Positions 26,636-36,198 of a stretch of DNA of 64,000 nucleotides are shown piece by piece (positions within the stretch are counted from its first letter, which is position 1; each line of letters opens with the position of its first letter). A program made the position numbers and the translations under genes. Under the pieces are notes generated by a model that saw nothing but the letters and a program-made list of their open reading frames with translations, did not search any database and was not told where the DNA came from. Source of the stretch: an uncultured Eubacterium sp. (GTDB lineage: Bacteria; Bacillota; Clostridia; Lachnospirales; Lachnospiraceae); contig CAJTMV010000004.1 of NCBI GenBank assembly GCA_910577225.1, forward strand, positions 1 to 64,000. Direction: 5' to 3'.

Positions 26636-28003
26636 TTATTTCTGTTCAAGCGTAATCTGCCGGATTTTCTCCAGATCTGAAATCAGCTCTCTGGAGTAAA
26701 GCTCGGCCTGATTGTAGACGGCTTCCGCTTCTGAAAAATGGTTCTGCTTTAACGCCTGGATGGCTTCTCCGCCAAATTTGTGGAAACGTTCGTGCTTCTT
26801 GCCGAGTCCCTCCCAGATTTGCTGAATCTGCGGCGTGTTTGGAGTCATTGCGTAATAAAAATGTCCAAATCCACATTTGGAAGAGTCCAGCTGCAGAGGG
26901 ACGATACTGCGCTGTTTCACCATATTTTTCAGATTGCGCAGCCATGTCTGGTGCGCGTTGATGGCATTGCTGATATATCTGGCAAATTCGTCATGCTCCA
27001 GATGGAAAAACGCGTCTTCCGACATAGCGCCCATCTGACGGACGGTATCGTCCAGCGTTTTTTCGATGTCCACGACAGGTTCTGTAGCTTTCTTTAAATC
27101 CTGGCTGACGTTCTGCATAAAATCTGTGCTGTCGTGAAGCTGATTTTCCATTTCGGTCATGGAACTGCTGATTTCCTCGCTGACAGCGGCAATGGAACTG
27201 ATCGAGTCGTTGACCTTGGTTACATGCTGGTGATTCTGGTCGTTTAGCAGCCATACGTTTTCTATTTTGGAAGTCATCGACTCCAGCGCCTGGATCGTGC
27301 CAGATGCGCTTTTTACGCTTTTGCGCGAAGCGGCCTCTATCTCTTCTACGAAATTACCCATATTTCCGGTCAGCTTTTGCGTTTCGCCGGCAAGCGCGCG
27401 GATTTCGTCTGCTACGACGGCAAATCCCCGCCCGGCTTCTCCGGCCCGGGTAGCTTCGATAGAGGCGTTGAGTGCAAGAAGATTGGTCTGGAGCGAGATG
27501 GATTCGATGCCGGTAATCACTTCGTTGATACGGCCGATAATACCGGACAGGTTATCCATATCTTTTTGCATTTTGCGTGAGATTTCAATCGTCTGGGCAG
27601 AGAGATCACGGATATCCGTCAGTTCACTCTGACAGGATTCGATTTTTTCATTGACTTCTGCGGTTTCAGAAGCAATATGGGTAATGGTATGAGCCAGCTC
27701 TTCGTGCTGGTTGTTCTGCGTACCTGTAAACATCGCGTTCCCTGCGGCCGTCCCAAAGATTGTCTCAGCGGCTTTGGATACATTGCGTGAAATATCCATG
27801 ATCTTTTCCGTCTGGTGCTGCATGGTAAGATCGAGTGAACTGATCTGCATAACTGCGTTGATATTTTTTTCAAATATATCCGCAAACTCCTGACGTGCCC
27901 GGGTTAAACGTTCGTAGATATTGTTTAACTCAGGTTCCTTTGAATAATCTTCTGCTTTTAGCTCTGAAACAGCTTTAATAAGCTTTGTTGTTTTTCCTCT
28001 CAT
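26636..28003 (-). CDS. Soluble methyl-accepting chemotaxis protein with CZB domain
   Basis: The 455-residue protein has no membrane span, hence is a cytoplasmic chemoreceptor. The signalling hairpin tip is seen in ISLQTNLLALNASIEATRAG and the following GFAVVADEIRALAG. The C-terminal region, about 335-455, has HQTWL, then SSKCGFGHFY, then KKHERFHKFG, which matches the chemoreceptor zinc-binding (CZB) pattern HxxW...CxFG...HxxxH. Such receptors sense zinc or hypochlorous acid and signal via CheA/W. The GAGG site fits the ATG at 28003. There is no flagellar or che gene in the window, so its output is not decided here. Confidence 0.9.
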   Translation of the reverse strand: MRGKTTKLIKAVSELKAEDYSKEPELNNIYERLTRARQEFADIFEKNINAVMQISSLDLTMQHQTEKIMDISRNVSKAAETIFGTAAGNAMFTGTQNNQHEELAHTITHIASETAEVNEKIESCQSELTDIRDLSAQTIEISRKMQKDMDNLSGIIGRINEVITGIESISLQTNLLALNASIEATRAGEAGRGFAVVADEIRALAGETQKLTGNMGNFVEEIEAASRKSVKSASGTIQALESMTSKIENVWLLNDQNHQHVTKVNDSISSIAAVSEEISSSMTEMENQLHDSTDFMQNVSQDLKKATEPVVDIEKTLDDTVRQMGAMSEDAFFHLEHDEFARYISNAINAHQTWLRNLKNMVKQRSIVPLQLDSSKCGFGHFYYAMTPNTPQIQQIWEGLGKKHERFHKFGGEAIQALKQNHFSEAEAVYNQAELYSRELISDLEKIRQITLEQK

Positions 28004-28162
28004 TGATTACCTCTTTATGACTGAATGTTTTTGAATATAATATAATAAGTTGCAGTATACAGGATGTAACCTGTGTGATCTATGTTTTATGATACGGAAT
28101 TTTGTGTCTTTTTGCAACCTTTTTTGAATAAAAATTGTTGTGGTACAATCAATGAGTTGGAA

Positions 28163-28183
28163 ACAGCGCTCTTTCAGCGCTGT
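28163..28183 (-). terminator. Hairpin after the small helical gene
   Basis: ACAGCGCT and AGCGCTGT form an exact 8-base stem around a 5-base loop, directly beyond the stop of the minus-strand gene. The U-tract is weak (TTCC). Confidence 0.55.
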
Positions 28184-28187
28184 CTGG

Positions 28188-28622
28188 TTATAAATATTTG
28201 CGGATATTTGCCGTCAGATTTTCTTCCAGGCCGATCAGCCGTTTTGCGATATCTTTGGACAATGCATCGGCCGCCTGATACTGGTTCAGATATTTATGCA
28301 GCGATTTTGTGCCCATATTGCAGCCGTCTGTCATCAGGTCGGCAATCGTCTGATCGGATTCATTCATGACAAGCCGGACGTTGGTTTTTAACCATGACAT
28401 GCCCTGCGCCATAATAGCTGGCTCTTTGCCTTCGTCGTGGTATTTGGCGAGCAGACGGCCGATCTCTTCTTTTAACAGAATGTGACTGTTTTTGCAGCTG
28501 ACAAGATCTTGTCGGAATTCTTTGTTTTGGACGTAGTCGATGACATCGTCGATGGCTGAGATGCCCATTTGAATACCGGCGTCACATTCACGTAACAGCC
28601 GGACGGTATCCTGTTCGATCAT
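28188..28622 (-). CDS. Small four-helix protein, hypothetical
   Basis: The 144-residue protein has AAGGAGAG before its ATG at 28622. It is wholly helical with charged residues, beginning DTVRLLRECDAGIQMGIS and containing DVIDYVQNKEFRQDL and KEEIGRLLAKYHDEG. The pattern is ferritin-like four-helix, like small DUF2383-type proteins known in Firmicutes, but the metal-binding residues are not clear. No membrane or signal segment. It is a separate small unit next to the chemoreceptor gene; function unknown. Confidence 0.65.
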   Translation of the reverse strand: MIEQDTVRLLRECDAGIQMGISAIDDVIDYVQNKEFRQDLVSCKNSHILLKEEIGRLLAKYHDEGKEPAIMAQGMSWLKTNVRLVMNESDQTIADLMTDGCNMGTKSLHKYLNQYQAADALSKDIAKRLIGLEENLTANIRKYL

Positions 28623-28759
28623 AAGCGTGTTCTCTCCTTGTTATATGATATTCTGATTTGTGGATATTCAGAGTGTGTGCAGTTTTACAGGGGATTATAC
28701 GGCAGCATTGACAGAGATTTTTAAGATTCGATTTATTCCGGAAAATTTTTGTGAACCTC

Positions 28760-28787
28760 TTGACGAATGGAAAAAATATGCTATAAT
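28760..28787 (+). promoter_or_regulatory. Sigma-A promoter for rpsU
   Basis: TTGACG at 28760-28765, 16-base spacer, TATAAT at 28782-28787, about 75 bases before the rpsU ATG. Confidence 0.75.
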
Positions 28788-28862
28788 ATGATCTAGTGCT
28801 AAAATATAACCTAACAGTTGATATGCACAATACGCAACTGGAGGGAGGTTAGGTGTGAGAAT

Positions 28863-29039
28863 ATGTCAAATGTGATCGTAAAAGAGAACGAGACTTTAGA
28901 TTCCGCATTACGCAGATTCAAGAGAAACTGCGCAAAAGCAGGAATTCAGCAGGAGATTCGCAAGAGAGAACATTATGAAAAACCAAGTGTTCGCCGCAAA
29001 AAGAAATCCGAAGCTGCAAGAAAACGTAAATATAACTAA
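28863..29039 (+). CDS. rpsU: 30S ribosomal protein bS21
   Basis: A 58-residue very basic protein, SNVIVKENETLDSALRRFKR with KREHYEKPSVRRKKKSE and a Lys/Arg tail. This is bS21, on the small subunit platform, involved in mRNA start-site binding. GGAGGGAGG precedes the ATG. It has its own promoter and terminator, as is common. Confidence 0.97.
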   Translation: MSNVIVKENETLDSALRRFKRNCAKAGIQQEIRKREHYEKPSVRRKKKSEAARKRKYN

Positions 29040-29053
29040 TGGTACCAATTTAA

Positions 29054-29083
29054 AAAAAGCTGTTGCATCTGCAACAGCTTTTT
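29054..29083 (+). terminator. Intrinsic terminator after rpsU
   Basis: GCTGTTGC/GCAACAGC stem with A5 before and T5 after; loop ATCT. A textbook Rho-independent terminator. Confidence 0.93.
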
Positions 29084-29173
29084 CAAATTGTTAAGTATTT
29101 TTTTGAAACAGTTGACGGTAAAAAATGGCTGTGGTAATCTGTTAGCAGCAAACGAGCAGGAGGATAATGATTT

Positions 29174-30043
29174 ATGGAAAACAGGATAACGGGAACGACC
29201 GGTCTGCTGGCGCTGATCGGTTCTCCGGTAGGTCATTCCGGTTCTCCGGCCATGTACAATTATAGTTTTCAAAGGCTGGGGCTGGATTATGCATATGTGG
29301 CGTTCGATATTCAGGAATCGGAAGTAGAAAAAGCGATCGAAGCGATTCGTACGTTTAAAATGCGCGGCTGTAATGTGACGATGCCGGATAAGACCGAAGC
29401 AGTAAAATATATGGACGAGCTGTCGGACGCGGCGCGTCTGATCGGCGCGGTAAATACGATTGTCAACGATCATGGCAGACTAAAGGGGTATATGACCGAC
29501 GGCGAGGGATTTGTAAACAATCTGCGTGATCACGGCGTGCAGATCGAGGGCAAAAAGATTACGGTGGCAGGCGGCGGCGGAGCGGCGACGGCCATTCAGG
29601 TACAGTGCGCACTGGACGGCGCCAGAGAGATTTCGATCTTTAACATCAAAGACGCCTTTTTTGCACGTACGCTGGAAACTGCCGAAAAGATCAGAGAACA
29701 GAAACCAGACTGTATCGTAAACGTTTATGATATCGCAGACGAAGCAAAAATGAAAGAAGAAATCGCGGCGAGCGATATTTTTGCAAATGCGACCATTGTA
29801 GGTATGAAGCCGATGGAAAACGAAAGCGTTGTCAAAGATGTGTCGGCATTTCATAAAGGTCTGGTAGTCTGCGACGCTGTATACAATCCAAAGCAGACCA
29901 GGCTGCTGCGCGAAGCGTCTCAGGCAGGGTGTACCTGCATCACGGGCGAAGGGATGCTGCTCTGGCAGGGAGCCGCGGCATTTAAACTTTACACTGGAGC
30001 GGATATGCCGGTCCGGGAAGTCAAAGAGCGCTTTTTCCAGTAA
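29174..30043 (+). CDS. aroE: Shikimate dehydrogenase
   Basis: It reduces 3-dehydroshikimate with NADPH in the shikimate pathway. The N-terminal substrate domain has GSPVGHSGSPAMYNY and the catalytic lysine in NVTMPDKTEAV. The NADP domain has VAGGGGAATAIQ (glycine-rich loop), then VCDAVYNPKQTRLL and GEGMLLWQGAAAFKL. Its 289 residues fit the family. GGAGG lies well upstream of the ATG. aroK and aroD, further right in this window, complete part of the pathway. The C-terminus VKERFFQ is common in this clade. Confidence 0.95.
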   Translation: MENRITGTTGLLALIGSPVGHSGSPAMYNYSFQRLGLDYAYVAFDIQESEVEKAIEAIRTFKMRGCNVTMPDKTEAVKYMDELSDAARLIGAVNTIVNDHGRLKGYMTDGEGFVNNLRDHGVQIEGKKITVAGGGGAATAIQVQCALDGAREISIFNIKDAFFARTLETAEKIREQKPDCIVNVYDIADEAKMKEEIAASDIFANATIVGMKPMENESVVKDVSAFHKGLVVCDAVYNPKQTRLLREASQAGCTCITGEGMLLWQGAAAFKLYTGADMPVREVKERFFQ

Positions 30044-30123
30044 TAAGGCGTGTTTTAAGAATGATTTAATGAAAAGAGCGTATGATAACAGTTAATGAGT
30101 GAAAAACAGTCAGGAGGAATCAT

Positions 30124-31023
30124 ATGAGTGAACTATCCCATCTGGATGAACTGGAAGCAGAGGCGATCTACATCATCCGTGAAGTAGCGGCAGAATGCGA
30201 AAAACCTGTCATGCTTTATTCGATCGGCAAGGACAGCTCGGTCATGCTGCACCTTGCAATGAAAGCGTTTTATCCGGAAAAACCCCCGTTTCCGTTTTTG
30301 CATGTCAATACGACCTGGAAATTCAAAGAAATGATCGATTTTCGGGATCGTATGGCACACGAGCTTGGAATTGAGATGTTAGAATATATCAACGAAGACG
30401 GCGTTGCCAGAGGCATTAATCCGTTTGACCATGGCGCCGCTTATACAGATATTATGAAGACGCAGGCGTTAAAACAGGCGCTGAACAAATATGGCTTTAC
30501 GGCAGCCTTTGGCGGCGGCCGCAGAGATGAGGAAAAATCCAGAGCCAAAGAGCGGATTTTTTCATTCCGCAATGAGAATCATGCCTGGGACCCGAAAAAT
30601 CAGCGGCCTGAAATGTGGAAGCTGTTTAATACGATGATTCATCAGGGAGAGAGCATCCGTGTGTTTCCGATTTCGAACTGGACGGAAAAAGATATCTGGC
30701 AGTATATTAAACAGGAAAATATTGAGATCGTGCCGCTTTATTTTGCAAAGGAGCGTCCGGTCGTCTGTCGGGACGGAAATATCATTATGCTGGACGATGA
30801 CCGCATGAAGCTGCGCGATGGGGAAAAAGTGGAATATAAAAAAGTACGGTTCCGTACGCTTGGCTGTTATCCGCTGACCGGAGGCTGCGAATCGCAGGCA
30901 GACACGCTGGATGCAATTATCGAGGAGACGTTAAGCGCGGTAGAGTCTGAACGGACGTCGCGTGTCATCGACCATGAAGCGGCCGGAAGTATGGAGAGAA
31001 GAAAGCGGGAGGGATATTTCTAA
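30124..31023 (+). CDS. cysD: Sulfate adenylyltransferase subunit 2
   Basis: The small subunit makes adenosine 5'-phosphosulfate from sulfate and ATP, coupled to GTP hydrolysis by CysN. Motifs are SIGKDSSVMLHLAMKAF (PP-loop), HVNTTWKFKEMIDFRD, FGGGRRDEEKSRAKER and TLGCYPLTGGCES near the C-terminus. AGGAGG precedes the start and the length, 299 residues, is normal. It runs into cysN with no gap (TAA then ATG), so the two subunits are translationally linked. Sulfate assimilation in this organism is suggested, but no APS reductase is in the window. Confidence 0.95.
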   Translation: MSELSHLDELEAEAIYIIREVAAECEKPVMLYSIGKDSSVMLHLAMKAFYPEKPPFPFLHVNTTWKFKEMIDFRDRMAHELGIEMLEYINEDGVARGINPFDHGAAYTDIMKTQALKQALNKYGFTAAFGGGRRDEEKSRAKERIFSFRNENHAWDPKNQRPEMWKLFNTMIHQGESIRVFPISNWTEKDIWQYIKQENIEIVPLYFAKERPVVCRDGNIIMLDDDRMKLRDGEKVEYKKVRFRTLGCYPLTGGCESQADTLDAIIEETLSAVESERTSRVIDHEAAGSMERRKREGYF

Positions 31024-32736
31024 ATGAAAGGTTTATTAAAATTTATTACATGCGGAAGTGTCGACGATGGAAAATCCACGCTGATCGGCCATATTTTGTA
31101 CGATGCCAAGCTCATTTACGCAGATCAGGAACGCGCGCTGGAGCTGGACAGCAAGGTCGGCAGCAGGGAAGGAGCGATCGATTATTCGCTGCTGCTGGAC
31201 GGGCTGATGGCAGAGCGGGAGCAGGGGATTACGATCGACGTTGCATATCGTTATTTTACGACCGATCACCGCAGCTTTATTGTGGCAGATACGCCGGGCC
31301 ATGAGGAATATACCAGAAATATGGCGGTCGGCGCGTCCTTTGCAGAGCTTGCGGTCATTCTGGTCGACGCCCAGGCAGGCGTGCTGGTGCAGACGAGACG
31401 CCACGCCAGAATCTGTGCGCTGATGGGCATTCAGTATTTTGTATTTGCCGTGAACAAGATGGATCTGGCCGGTTACAGTAAGAGCCGGTATGAGGAAATC
31501 GAGGCGCAGATTCAGGAGCTGTCGAAAGAGCTGTCGCTGGGCAGCGTTAAGATCATTCCGGTGTCAGCGACAGAAGGGGATAATATTACGAAGAAAAGCG
31601 CAAATATGACCTGGTATGAGGGAGAGGATCTGCTGACGTATCTGGAAAACATCGATACGAGCGAGAAGACGATGGAAACAGGCGCTTATATGCCGGTACA
31701 GCGTGTCTGTCGTCCCAACCATGAATTTCGCGGTTTTCAGGGCCAGATCGAAGCAGGCGCGTTTGCGGCAGGCGATGTGATCGAAGCGCTGCCGGGGCAT
31801 CAGAGAGCAAAGATAAAAACCATCCTCATCGGCGGCCGCAAAGCAGAACAGGCGGTCAAAGGCCAGCCGGCGACGATTCAGCTCGATCGGGAGATCGATA
31901 TTTCCCGCGGCAGCGTGCTTGTAAAAGACGCGCCGATTACGCTGTCCAAAAAGATTACGGCGACGATTTTGTGGATGGACGACGCCTGTCTGAACACAGA
32001 GCAGGACTATCTGATTAAAATCGGCACGAAGCAGATGCCGGCGATGGTCAGCAGCATTCACTATAAGATCGATGTCAATACCGGAAAACATCTGCCGGCC
32101 GTATTGCTGCAGAAAAACGAGATAGCGGTCTGCGATATTGTGCTCTCGGAAAACATACCGGTCGATGAGTTTGCCAGCCATAAGACGATGGGAGAGCTGA
32201 TTTTAATCGATCGCGTCAGCCATATGACCTCTGCCTGCGGCGTGGTCGAAAGTACGAGAGGCAAAGGCGAGCGGGATACGATGGCGACGTTCTGGTACGG
32301 AGATCTCAAAGCCGGAGCAGGTATTTTCAAAGAATACTATCTGAACCTGTTTTTAGATACGATTACAAAAGAAAGTCCGCATAACGGTCAGTATACGGTG
32401 GGAGACGTCGTTCCGGTGGACGGGGAAAGCTACCATTATCCGGCGTATTTCGATATGATCATTCTGCATGAGCATATGGCGGTCAGCATCCGCGACAGCA
32501 GGATTACGAAAATAGTATCCGTGAACGACTATCAGTACGAAGGCTATCCGATCGTAAATGGCAGAGGATGCGGGGTACGTGCAGACAGCCAGGCAGACGT
32601 CGACCGGCTGATACATGAGTTTGACATTACCGCAAAAGACGGGGCGGCCGCATTTTATAACCGCTGGCTGCAGTTTGAAAAATACAGGAGCATCGTATTT
32701 AAGGACAATTTCTGGGGAGAGGCCGGCATGAAATAA
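31024..32736 (+). CDS. cysN: Sulfate adenylyltransferase subunit 1, GTPase, with extra C-terminal domain
   Basis: The elongation-factor-like GTPase drives APS synthesis. Motifs: CGSVDDGKSTLIGH (P-loop), DTPGHEEYTRNMA (switch II), VNKMDLAGY (NKxD). Domains II and III follow up to about residue 435. At 570 residues it is about 90-100 longer than a usual CysN (around 475). The extra C-terminal region, about 440-570 (TKESPHNGQYTVGDVVPVDG through DRLIHEFDITAKDG), has no P-loop, so it is not the CysC kinase that is fused in some bacteria. Its role is unknown. Starts directly at the cysD stop. Confidence 0.93.
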   Translation: MKGLLKFITCGSVDDGKSTLIGHILYDAKLIYADQERALELDSKVGSREGAIDYSLLLDGLMAEREQGITIDVAYRYFTTDHRSFIVADTPGHEEYTRNMAVGASFAELAVILVDAQAGVLVQTRRHARICALMGIQYFVFAVNKMDLAGYSKSRYEEIEAQIQELSKELSLGSVKIIPVSATEGDNITKKSANMTWYEGEDLLTYLENIDTSEKTMETGAYMPVQRVCRPNHEFRGFQGQIEAGAFAAGDVIEALPGHQRAKIKTILIGGRKAEQAVKGQPATIQLDREIDISRGSVLVKDAPITLSKKITATILWMDDACLNTEQDYLIKIGTKQMPAMVSSIHYKIDVNTGKHLPAVLLQKNEIAVCDIVLSENIPVDEFASHKTMGELILIDRVSHMTSACGVVESTRGKGERDTMATFWYGDLKAGAGIFKEYYLNLFLDTITKESPHNGQYTVGDVVPVDGESYHYPAYFDMIILHEHMAVSIRDSRITKIVSVNDYQYEGYPIVNGRGCGVRADSQADVDRLIHEFDITAKDGAAAFYNRWLQFEKYRSIVFKDNFWGEAGMK

Positions 32737-32779
32737 TTTGTCAGGACAAGCGCCGGAGCATGTCTGAAAAATCATTTCT

Positions 32780-32820
32780 GCGATCTGTTTGAAAATTATT
32801 TCAGACAGATCGCTTTTTTT
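32780..32820 (+). terminator. Intrinsic terminator after cysN
   Basis: GCGATCTGTTTGAAA pairs with its inverse ending ACAGATCGC (one G-T pair), followed by T7. Confidence 0.93.
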
Positions 32821-33005
32821 CGTCTATTCGTCTTTTGGAGCGGCAGGTTTTGCCAGATCCGGATATGTTCCAAAAGCGGTTAAAATCGCCGCCGGGGAGC
32901 GCGCCGCTGAATTTTACATGAACTTTACATTTGGATAACATGGATTTTACCTGGGTATAATAAAATACGATCAGAACATAAGAGAACAAAAAAGAGGAGC
33001 AGATT

Positions 33006-34703
33006 ATGAACGATACGTTGCAGATTCTATTTGGTTTACTCGGCGGCCTGGCAGTATTTATTTTCGGCATGAACATGATGAGCGAATGCCTGCAGAAAGC
33101 CGCTGGGGAAAAGATGAAAAGCATTCTGGAGCTGCTTACCAAAAATCCGGTTATGGGCGTCCTTGCAGGCGCTTTAACGACGGCAGTGCTGCAGAGCAGC
33201 AGTGCGACGACAGTTATGGCGATCGGGTTCGTAAGCGCGGGACTGATGAGCCTGCCGCAGTCCATATCGATTATACTTGGCGCAAACATAGGGACGACAA
33301 TGACTGCGCAGATCATCGCGTTTAAAATCAGCGATTATATATACCTGTTTATTTTTGCAGGATTTGCGGTGTCGTATCTTGCAAAAACGGAAAAAGTGAA
33401 AAATATCGGACAGACCGTATTTGCGTTTGGTCTGCTGTTTTTGGGAATCGAGACGATGGGAGGGGTCATGAAGCCGCTGGCAGGCAGCCCGTTCTTTATC
33501 AATATGATCGAAAAAGTGGCGGATATTCCGGTACTCGGCGTACTTGTCGGTACGTTTATGACGCTTGTCGTACAGAGCAGCTCCGCTACGATTGCGGTAC
33601 TGCAAAATTTTGCGGAGCAGCCGCTTGCAGACGGCGTGACGAGCGTACTGGGTCTGGCGGGCGCGATACCGATTCTGCTCGGGGATAATGTGGGTACGAC
33701 GATTACCGCATTGCTGGCCAGCGTCGGACAGGCGAAGGATGCGAAGCGAACGGCGCTTGCACATTGTATTTTTAATATCTCCGGCTGTCTGCTGTTTATC
33801 TGGCTGATAGAACCGTTCGCGGTTTTGATTCGTATGCTTTCACCCGCAGGGCCGGAGGTCGCGGTGATTTCCAGACAGATAGCAAATGCGCATACGATGT
33901 TTAACCTTGCCATGACGCTGATCTGGACGCCGCTGCTGCCTTATATGGTAAGACTTGTATCCGGAATTGTGCGGGAAGGGGAAAAGACGTCGCAGGAACT
34001 GTCAGAACCTATGTTTTTGGACAGTAAGCTGACTGCGCAGCCGGCAGCCGCGCTGCGGCTGGTAGAAAAAGAGATGGTGCGCTGCGGAGAGTGTGCAAAC
34101 CTTTTGCTGCTCGATCTTTCCGGACTGGTAAAGGCAGAGGATTCGAAGTTATCTGTACGAATGCTGGAGCAGACCGATCAGGCGCGCAGGCTGTACGAGC
34201 AGGTCACCGAATATCTGGCAGAGCTTTTTTCTGCCGGAAGCATGAGCGAAGAGCAGGCAAACGAGGCGGCGGGACTGATGTACCTGCTCGGAGACTTTGA
34301 TCGTATTGTGTTTTTATCTCAGGAAGTCTTAGAGCTGCTTACAGTCAAAAGCGAAAAGAAAAAAAAGAGTTCCGCCTTTTCCAAAGAAGCGCAGAGAGAT
34401 CTGGAACATAGCCTGGCTCTGATCGGGGAAATGTATGAAGAGGCGTTTCAGATGCTGTTAAGCGGCGACCGTGAGAAAATAAAAAAGATCAGAAAGAAAA
34501 AAGAAAAAATGCTCGATCTGAGCCTGCATATGCGCAAAGCGCATATGGACCGTGTTGCAAAAGGAAAGTGCAGCGCAAAGCTGACGAAGCCGTTTTATAA
34601 GATTTTAAACGCGCTGGACCGGCTGAGCAACAGCTGTGCGAACATCGCGGATCATGAGATTGGGTTTTTGACACAGAAGGGAGAATATGGTAAACTGATG
34701 TAG
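33006..34703 (+). CDS. Na/Pi cotransporter family protein with PhoU domain
   Basis: The 565-residue protein begins with several hydrophobic segments and the two inverted repeats typical of NptA/SLC34 (AVLQSSSATTVMAIGF and LVVQSSSATIAVLQNF, each with the QSSS motif), giving about eight to nine membrane spans to residue 330. The C-terminal about 220 residues form a charged helical PhoU-like domain (KEMVRCGECANLLLLDLSGL). Such proteins import phosphate or related anions with Na+. AGGAG precedes the ATG. The PhoU part may sense phosphate status or act in nucleotide-messenger signalling. Confidence 0.93.
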   Translation: MNDTLQILFGLLGGLAVFIFGMNMMSECLQKAAGEKMKSILELLTKNPVMGVLAGALTTAVLQSSSATTVMAIGFVSAGLMSLPQSISIILGANIGTTMTAQIIAFKISDYIYLFIFAGFAVSYLAKTEKVKNIGQTVFAFGLLFLGIETMGGVMKPLAGSPFFINMIEKVADIPVLGVLVGTFMTLVVQSSSATIAVLQNFAEQPLADGVTSVLGLAGAIPILLGDNVGTTITALLASVGQAKDAKRTALAHCIFNISGCLLFIWLIEPFAVLIRMLSPAGPEVAVISRQIANAHTMFNLAMTLIWTPLLPYMVRLVSGIVREGEKTSQELSEPMFLDSKLTAQPAAALRLVEKEMVRCGECANLLLLDLSGLVKAEDSKLSVRMLEQTDQARRLYEQVTEYLAELFSAGSMSEEQANEAAGLMYLLGDFDRIVFLSQEVLELLTVKSEKKKKSSAFSKEAQRDLEHSLALIGEMYEEAFQMLLSGDREKIKKIRKKKEKMLDLSLHMRKAHMDRVAKGKCSAKLTKPFYKILNALDRLSNSCANIADHEIGFLTQKGEYGKLM

Positions 34704-34798
34704 ACAGATCTGTCTGCAGACATTCAGGAAGCGAATAAAAATCGTTCGTATGGCCAGACAGAAAAATAATGAAAGGAATCAGGCACGGGGTAAAAAAG

Positions 34799-35347
34799 AT
34801 GAAACAACCGACAAAGCATGTATTTTCCTATAATATTTTTCTTATCGGATTTATGGGAAGCGGCAAGTCCGCGATTTCCGATTATCTGAGCGAACATTAT
34901 GCCATGGAAAAAATTGAAATGGACGACCAGATTGCGCACAGAGAGGGCATGAGTATTTCCGAAATATTTGACACGCACGGAGAAGAGTATTTTAGAAATC
35001 TTGAGACTGGTCTGCTGATCGAACTGGAGGATAAAAAAAACGTAGTAGTTTCCTGCGGCGGAGGGACGCCGATGCGGGAAAACAATGTCCGCCAGATGAA
35101 GAAAACAGGGAAGATCGTATGGCTGACGGCAGATCCGGAGACGATTTACAAACGGGTGAAAGACAGCGACGATCGTCCGCTGCTGAAAGGACATAAAAAT
35201 ACGGCGTATATTTCACAGCTGATGCAGCAGCGCAGACCGAAATATGAAGCGGCTGCGGATCTGACGATTGCGACTGACGGTAAGGAACGCGCGGCTATTT
35301 GCGAAGAGCTGATACAAAAGCTGACGGAATGGGAGAAGCAGATATGA
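34799..35347 (+). CDS. aroK: Shikimate kinase
   Basis: It phosphorylates shikimate at O3 using ATP. Visible are the P-loop GFMGSGKSAISDYLSEH, the DD pair of KIEMDDQIAHREG, the substrate arginine region EEYFRNLETG, and VVSCGGGTPMREN, as well as the lid arginine in DDRPLLKGH. Length is about 182 residues. The start could also be the ATG at 34769, but GGGG lies eight bases before 34799. The end overlaps aroD by ATGA, a sign of coupled translation. Confidence 0.93.
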   Translation: MKQPTKHVFSYNIFLIGFMGSGKSAISDYLSEHYAMEKIEMDDQIAHREGMSISEIFDTHGEEYFRNLETGLLIELEDKKNVVVSCGGGTPMRENNVRQMKKTGKIVWLTADPETIYKRVKDSDDRPLLKGHKNTAYISQLMQQRRPKYEAAADLTIATDGKERAAICEELIQKLTEWEKQI

Positions 35348-36147
35348 GTACAGGTACAGAGGAAAATTTTACAAACGAGGACCGAAGACAGCTTACGGTT
35401 CGAAATCTTACGATCGGAAAAGGAATACCGAAGATCTGCGTGCCGCTGACCGGAATCACGCAGGAAGAGATTCTGACAGAGGCAGGACGACTGGAGCAGT
35501 TTCCGGCCGACCTTGCAGAGTGGCGTGTGGACTGGTATGCACAGGCTAAGGATGTGGCAGCCGTTTTGGAGACGTTAAAAAAACTGCGCGCGGCGTTAGG
35601 GGAGATGCCGCTTTTGTTTACGTTTCGTACCAAAAAAGAGGGCGGACAGGCGGATATCGGTCAGGAAGAATATCTTTTGTTAAATGAAACTGCCATCCGC
35701 TCGGGAGATGCCGATCTGATCGACGCAGAGCTGTTTATGGGCGAAGAGGCGCTCAGACAGCTGACAGAAGAAGCGCATCGGTACAGCGTCAAAGTGATTG
35801 CGTCGAGTCATGATTTTGAAAAAACGCCGACAAAGGAAGAGATCATCCGCAGGCTGTGCCGGATGCAGCAGCTGAATGCGGATATTTTAAAAATCGCTGT
35901 CATGCCGCGATGCAAGGCGGATGTGCTGGCGCTTCTTGCAGCGACGGAAGAAATGGATACCAGATATGCCAGGCGTCCGGTCGTTACGATGTCTATGGGG
36001 GCGCAGGGCATGATCAGCCGTCTGTGCGGGGAGCTTACAGGTTCTTCGATGACGTTTGGGACAGTGGGAAAATCTTCTGCGCCCGGGCAGGTGCCGATAA
36101 AGGATCTGGCTGAGATACTGACGCATATACACCGCAGTATGGAATAG
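35344..36147 (+). CDS. aroD: 3-Dehydroquinate dehydratase, type I
   Basis: It dehydrates 3-dehydroquinate to 3-dehydroshikimate through a lysine Schiff base. The start is the ATG overlapping the aroK stop. Motifs: EWRVDWYAQAKD with the substrate-binding Glu/Arg, FTFRTKKEGGQAD, the catalytic histidine in VIASSHDFEKTP, the Schiff-base lysine in ADILKIAVMP, and SMGAQGMISRL near the C-terminus. Length 267 residues, normal for the type I class. A terminator follows at 36199. Confidence 0.95.
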   Translation: MSTGTEENFTNEDRRQLTVRNLTIGKGIPKICVPLTGITQEEILTEAGRLEQFPADLAEWRVDWYAQAKDVAAVLETLKKLRAALGEMPLLFTFRTKKEGGQADIGQEEYLLLNETAIRSGDADLIDAELFMGEEALRQLTEEAHRYSVKVIASSHDFEKTPTKEEIIRRLCRMQQLNADILKIAVMPRCKADVLALLAATEEMDTRYARRPVVTMSMGAQGMISRLCGELTGSSMTFGTVGKSSAPGQVPIKDLAEILTHIHRSME

Positions 36148-36198
36148 GGAAATAATTTTAAAACAAATTGGTTCTAAATGGTACAATCGTTCATATAT

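Noticed and set aside
31564..32181. 205-residue minus-strand frame inside cysN
   Set aside because: Shadow of cysN; composition rich in Arg, His and Cys typical of antisense frames.
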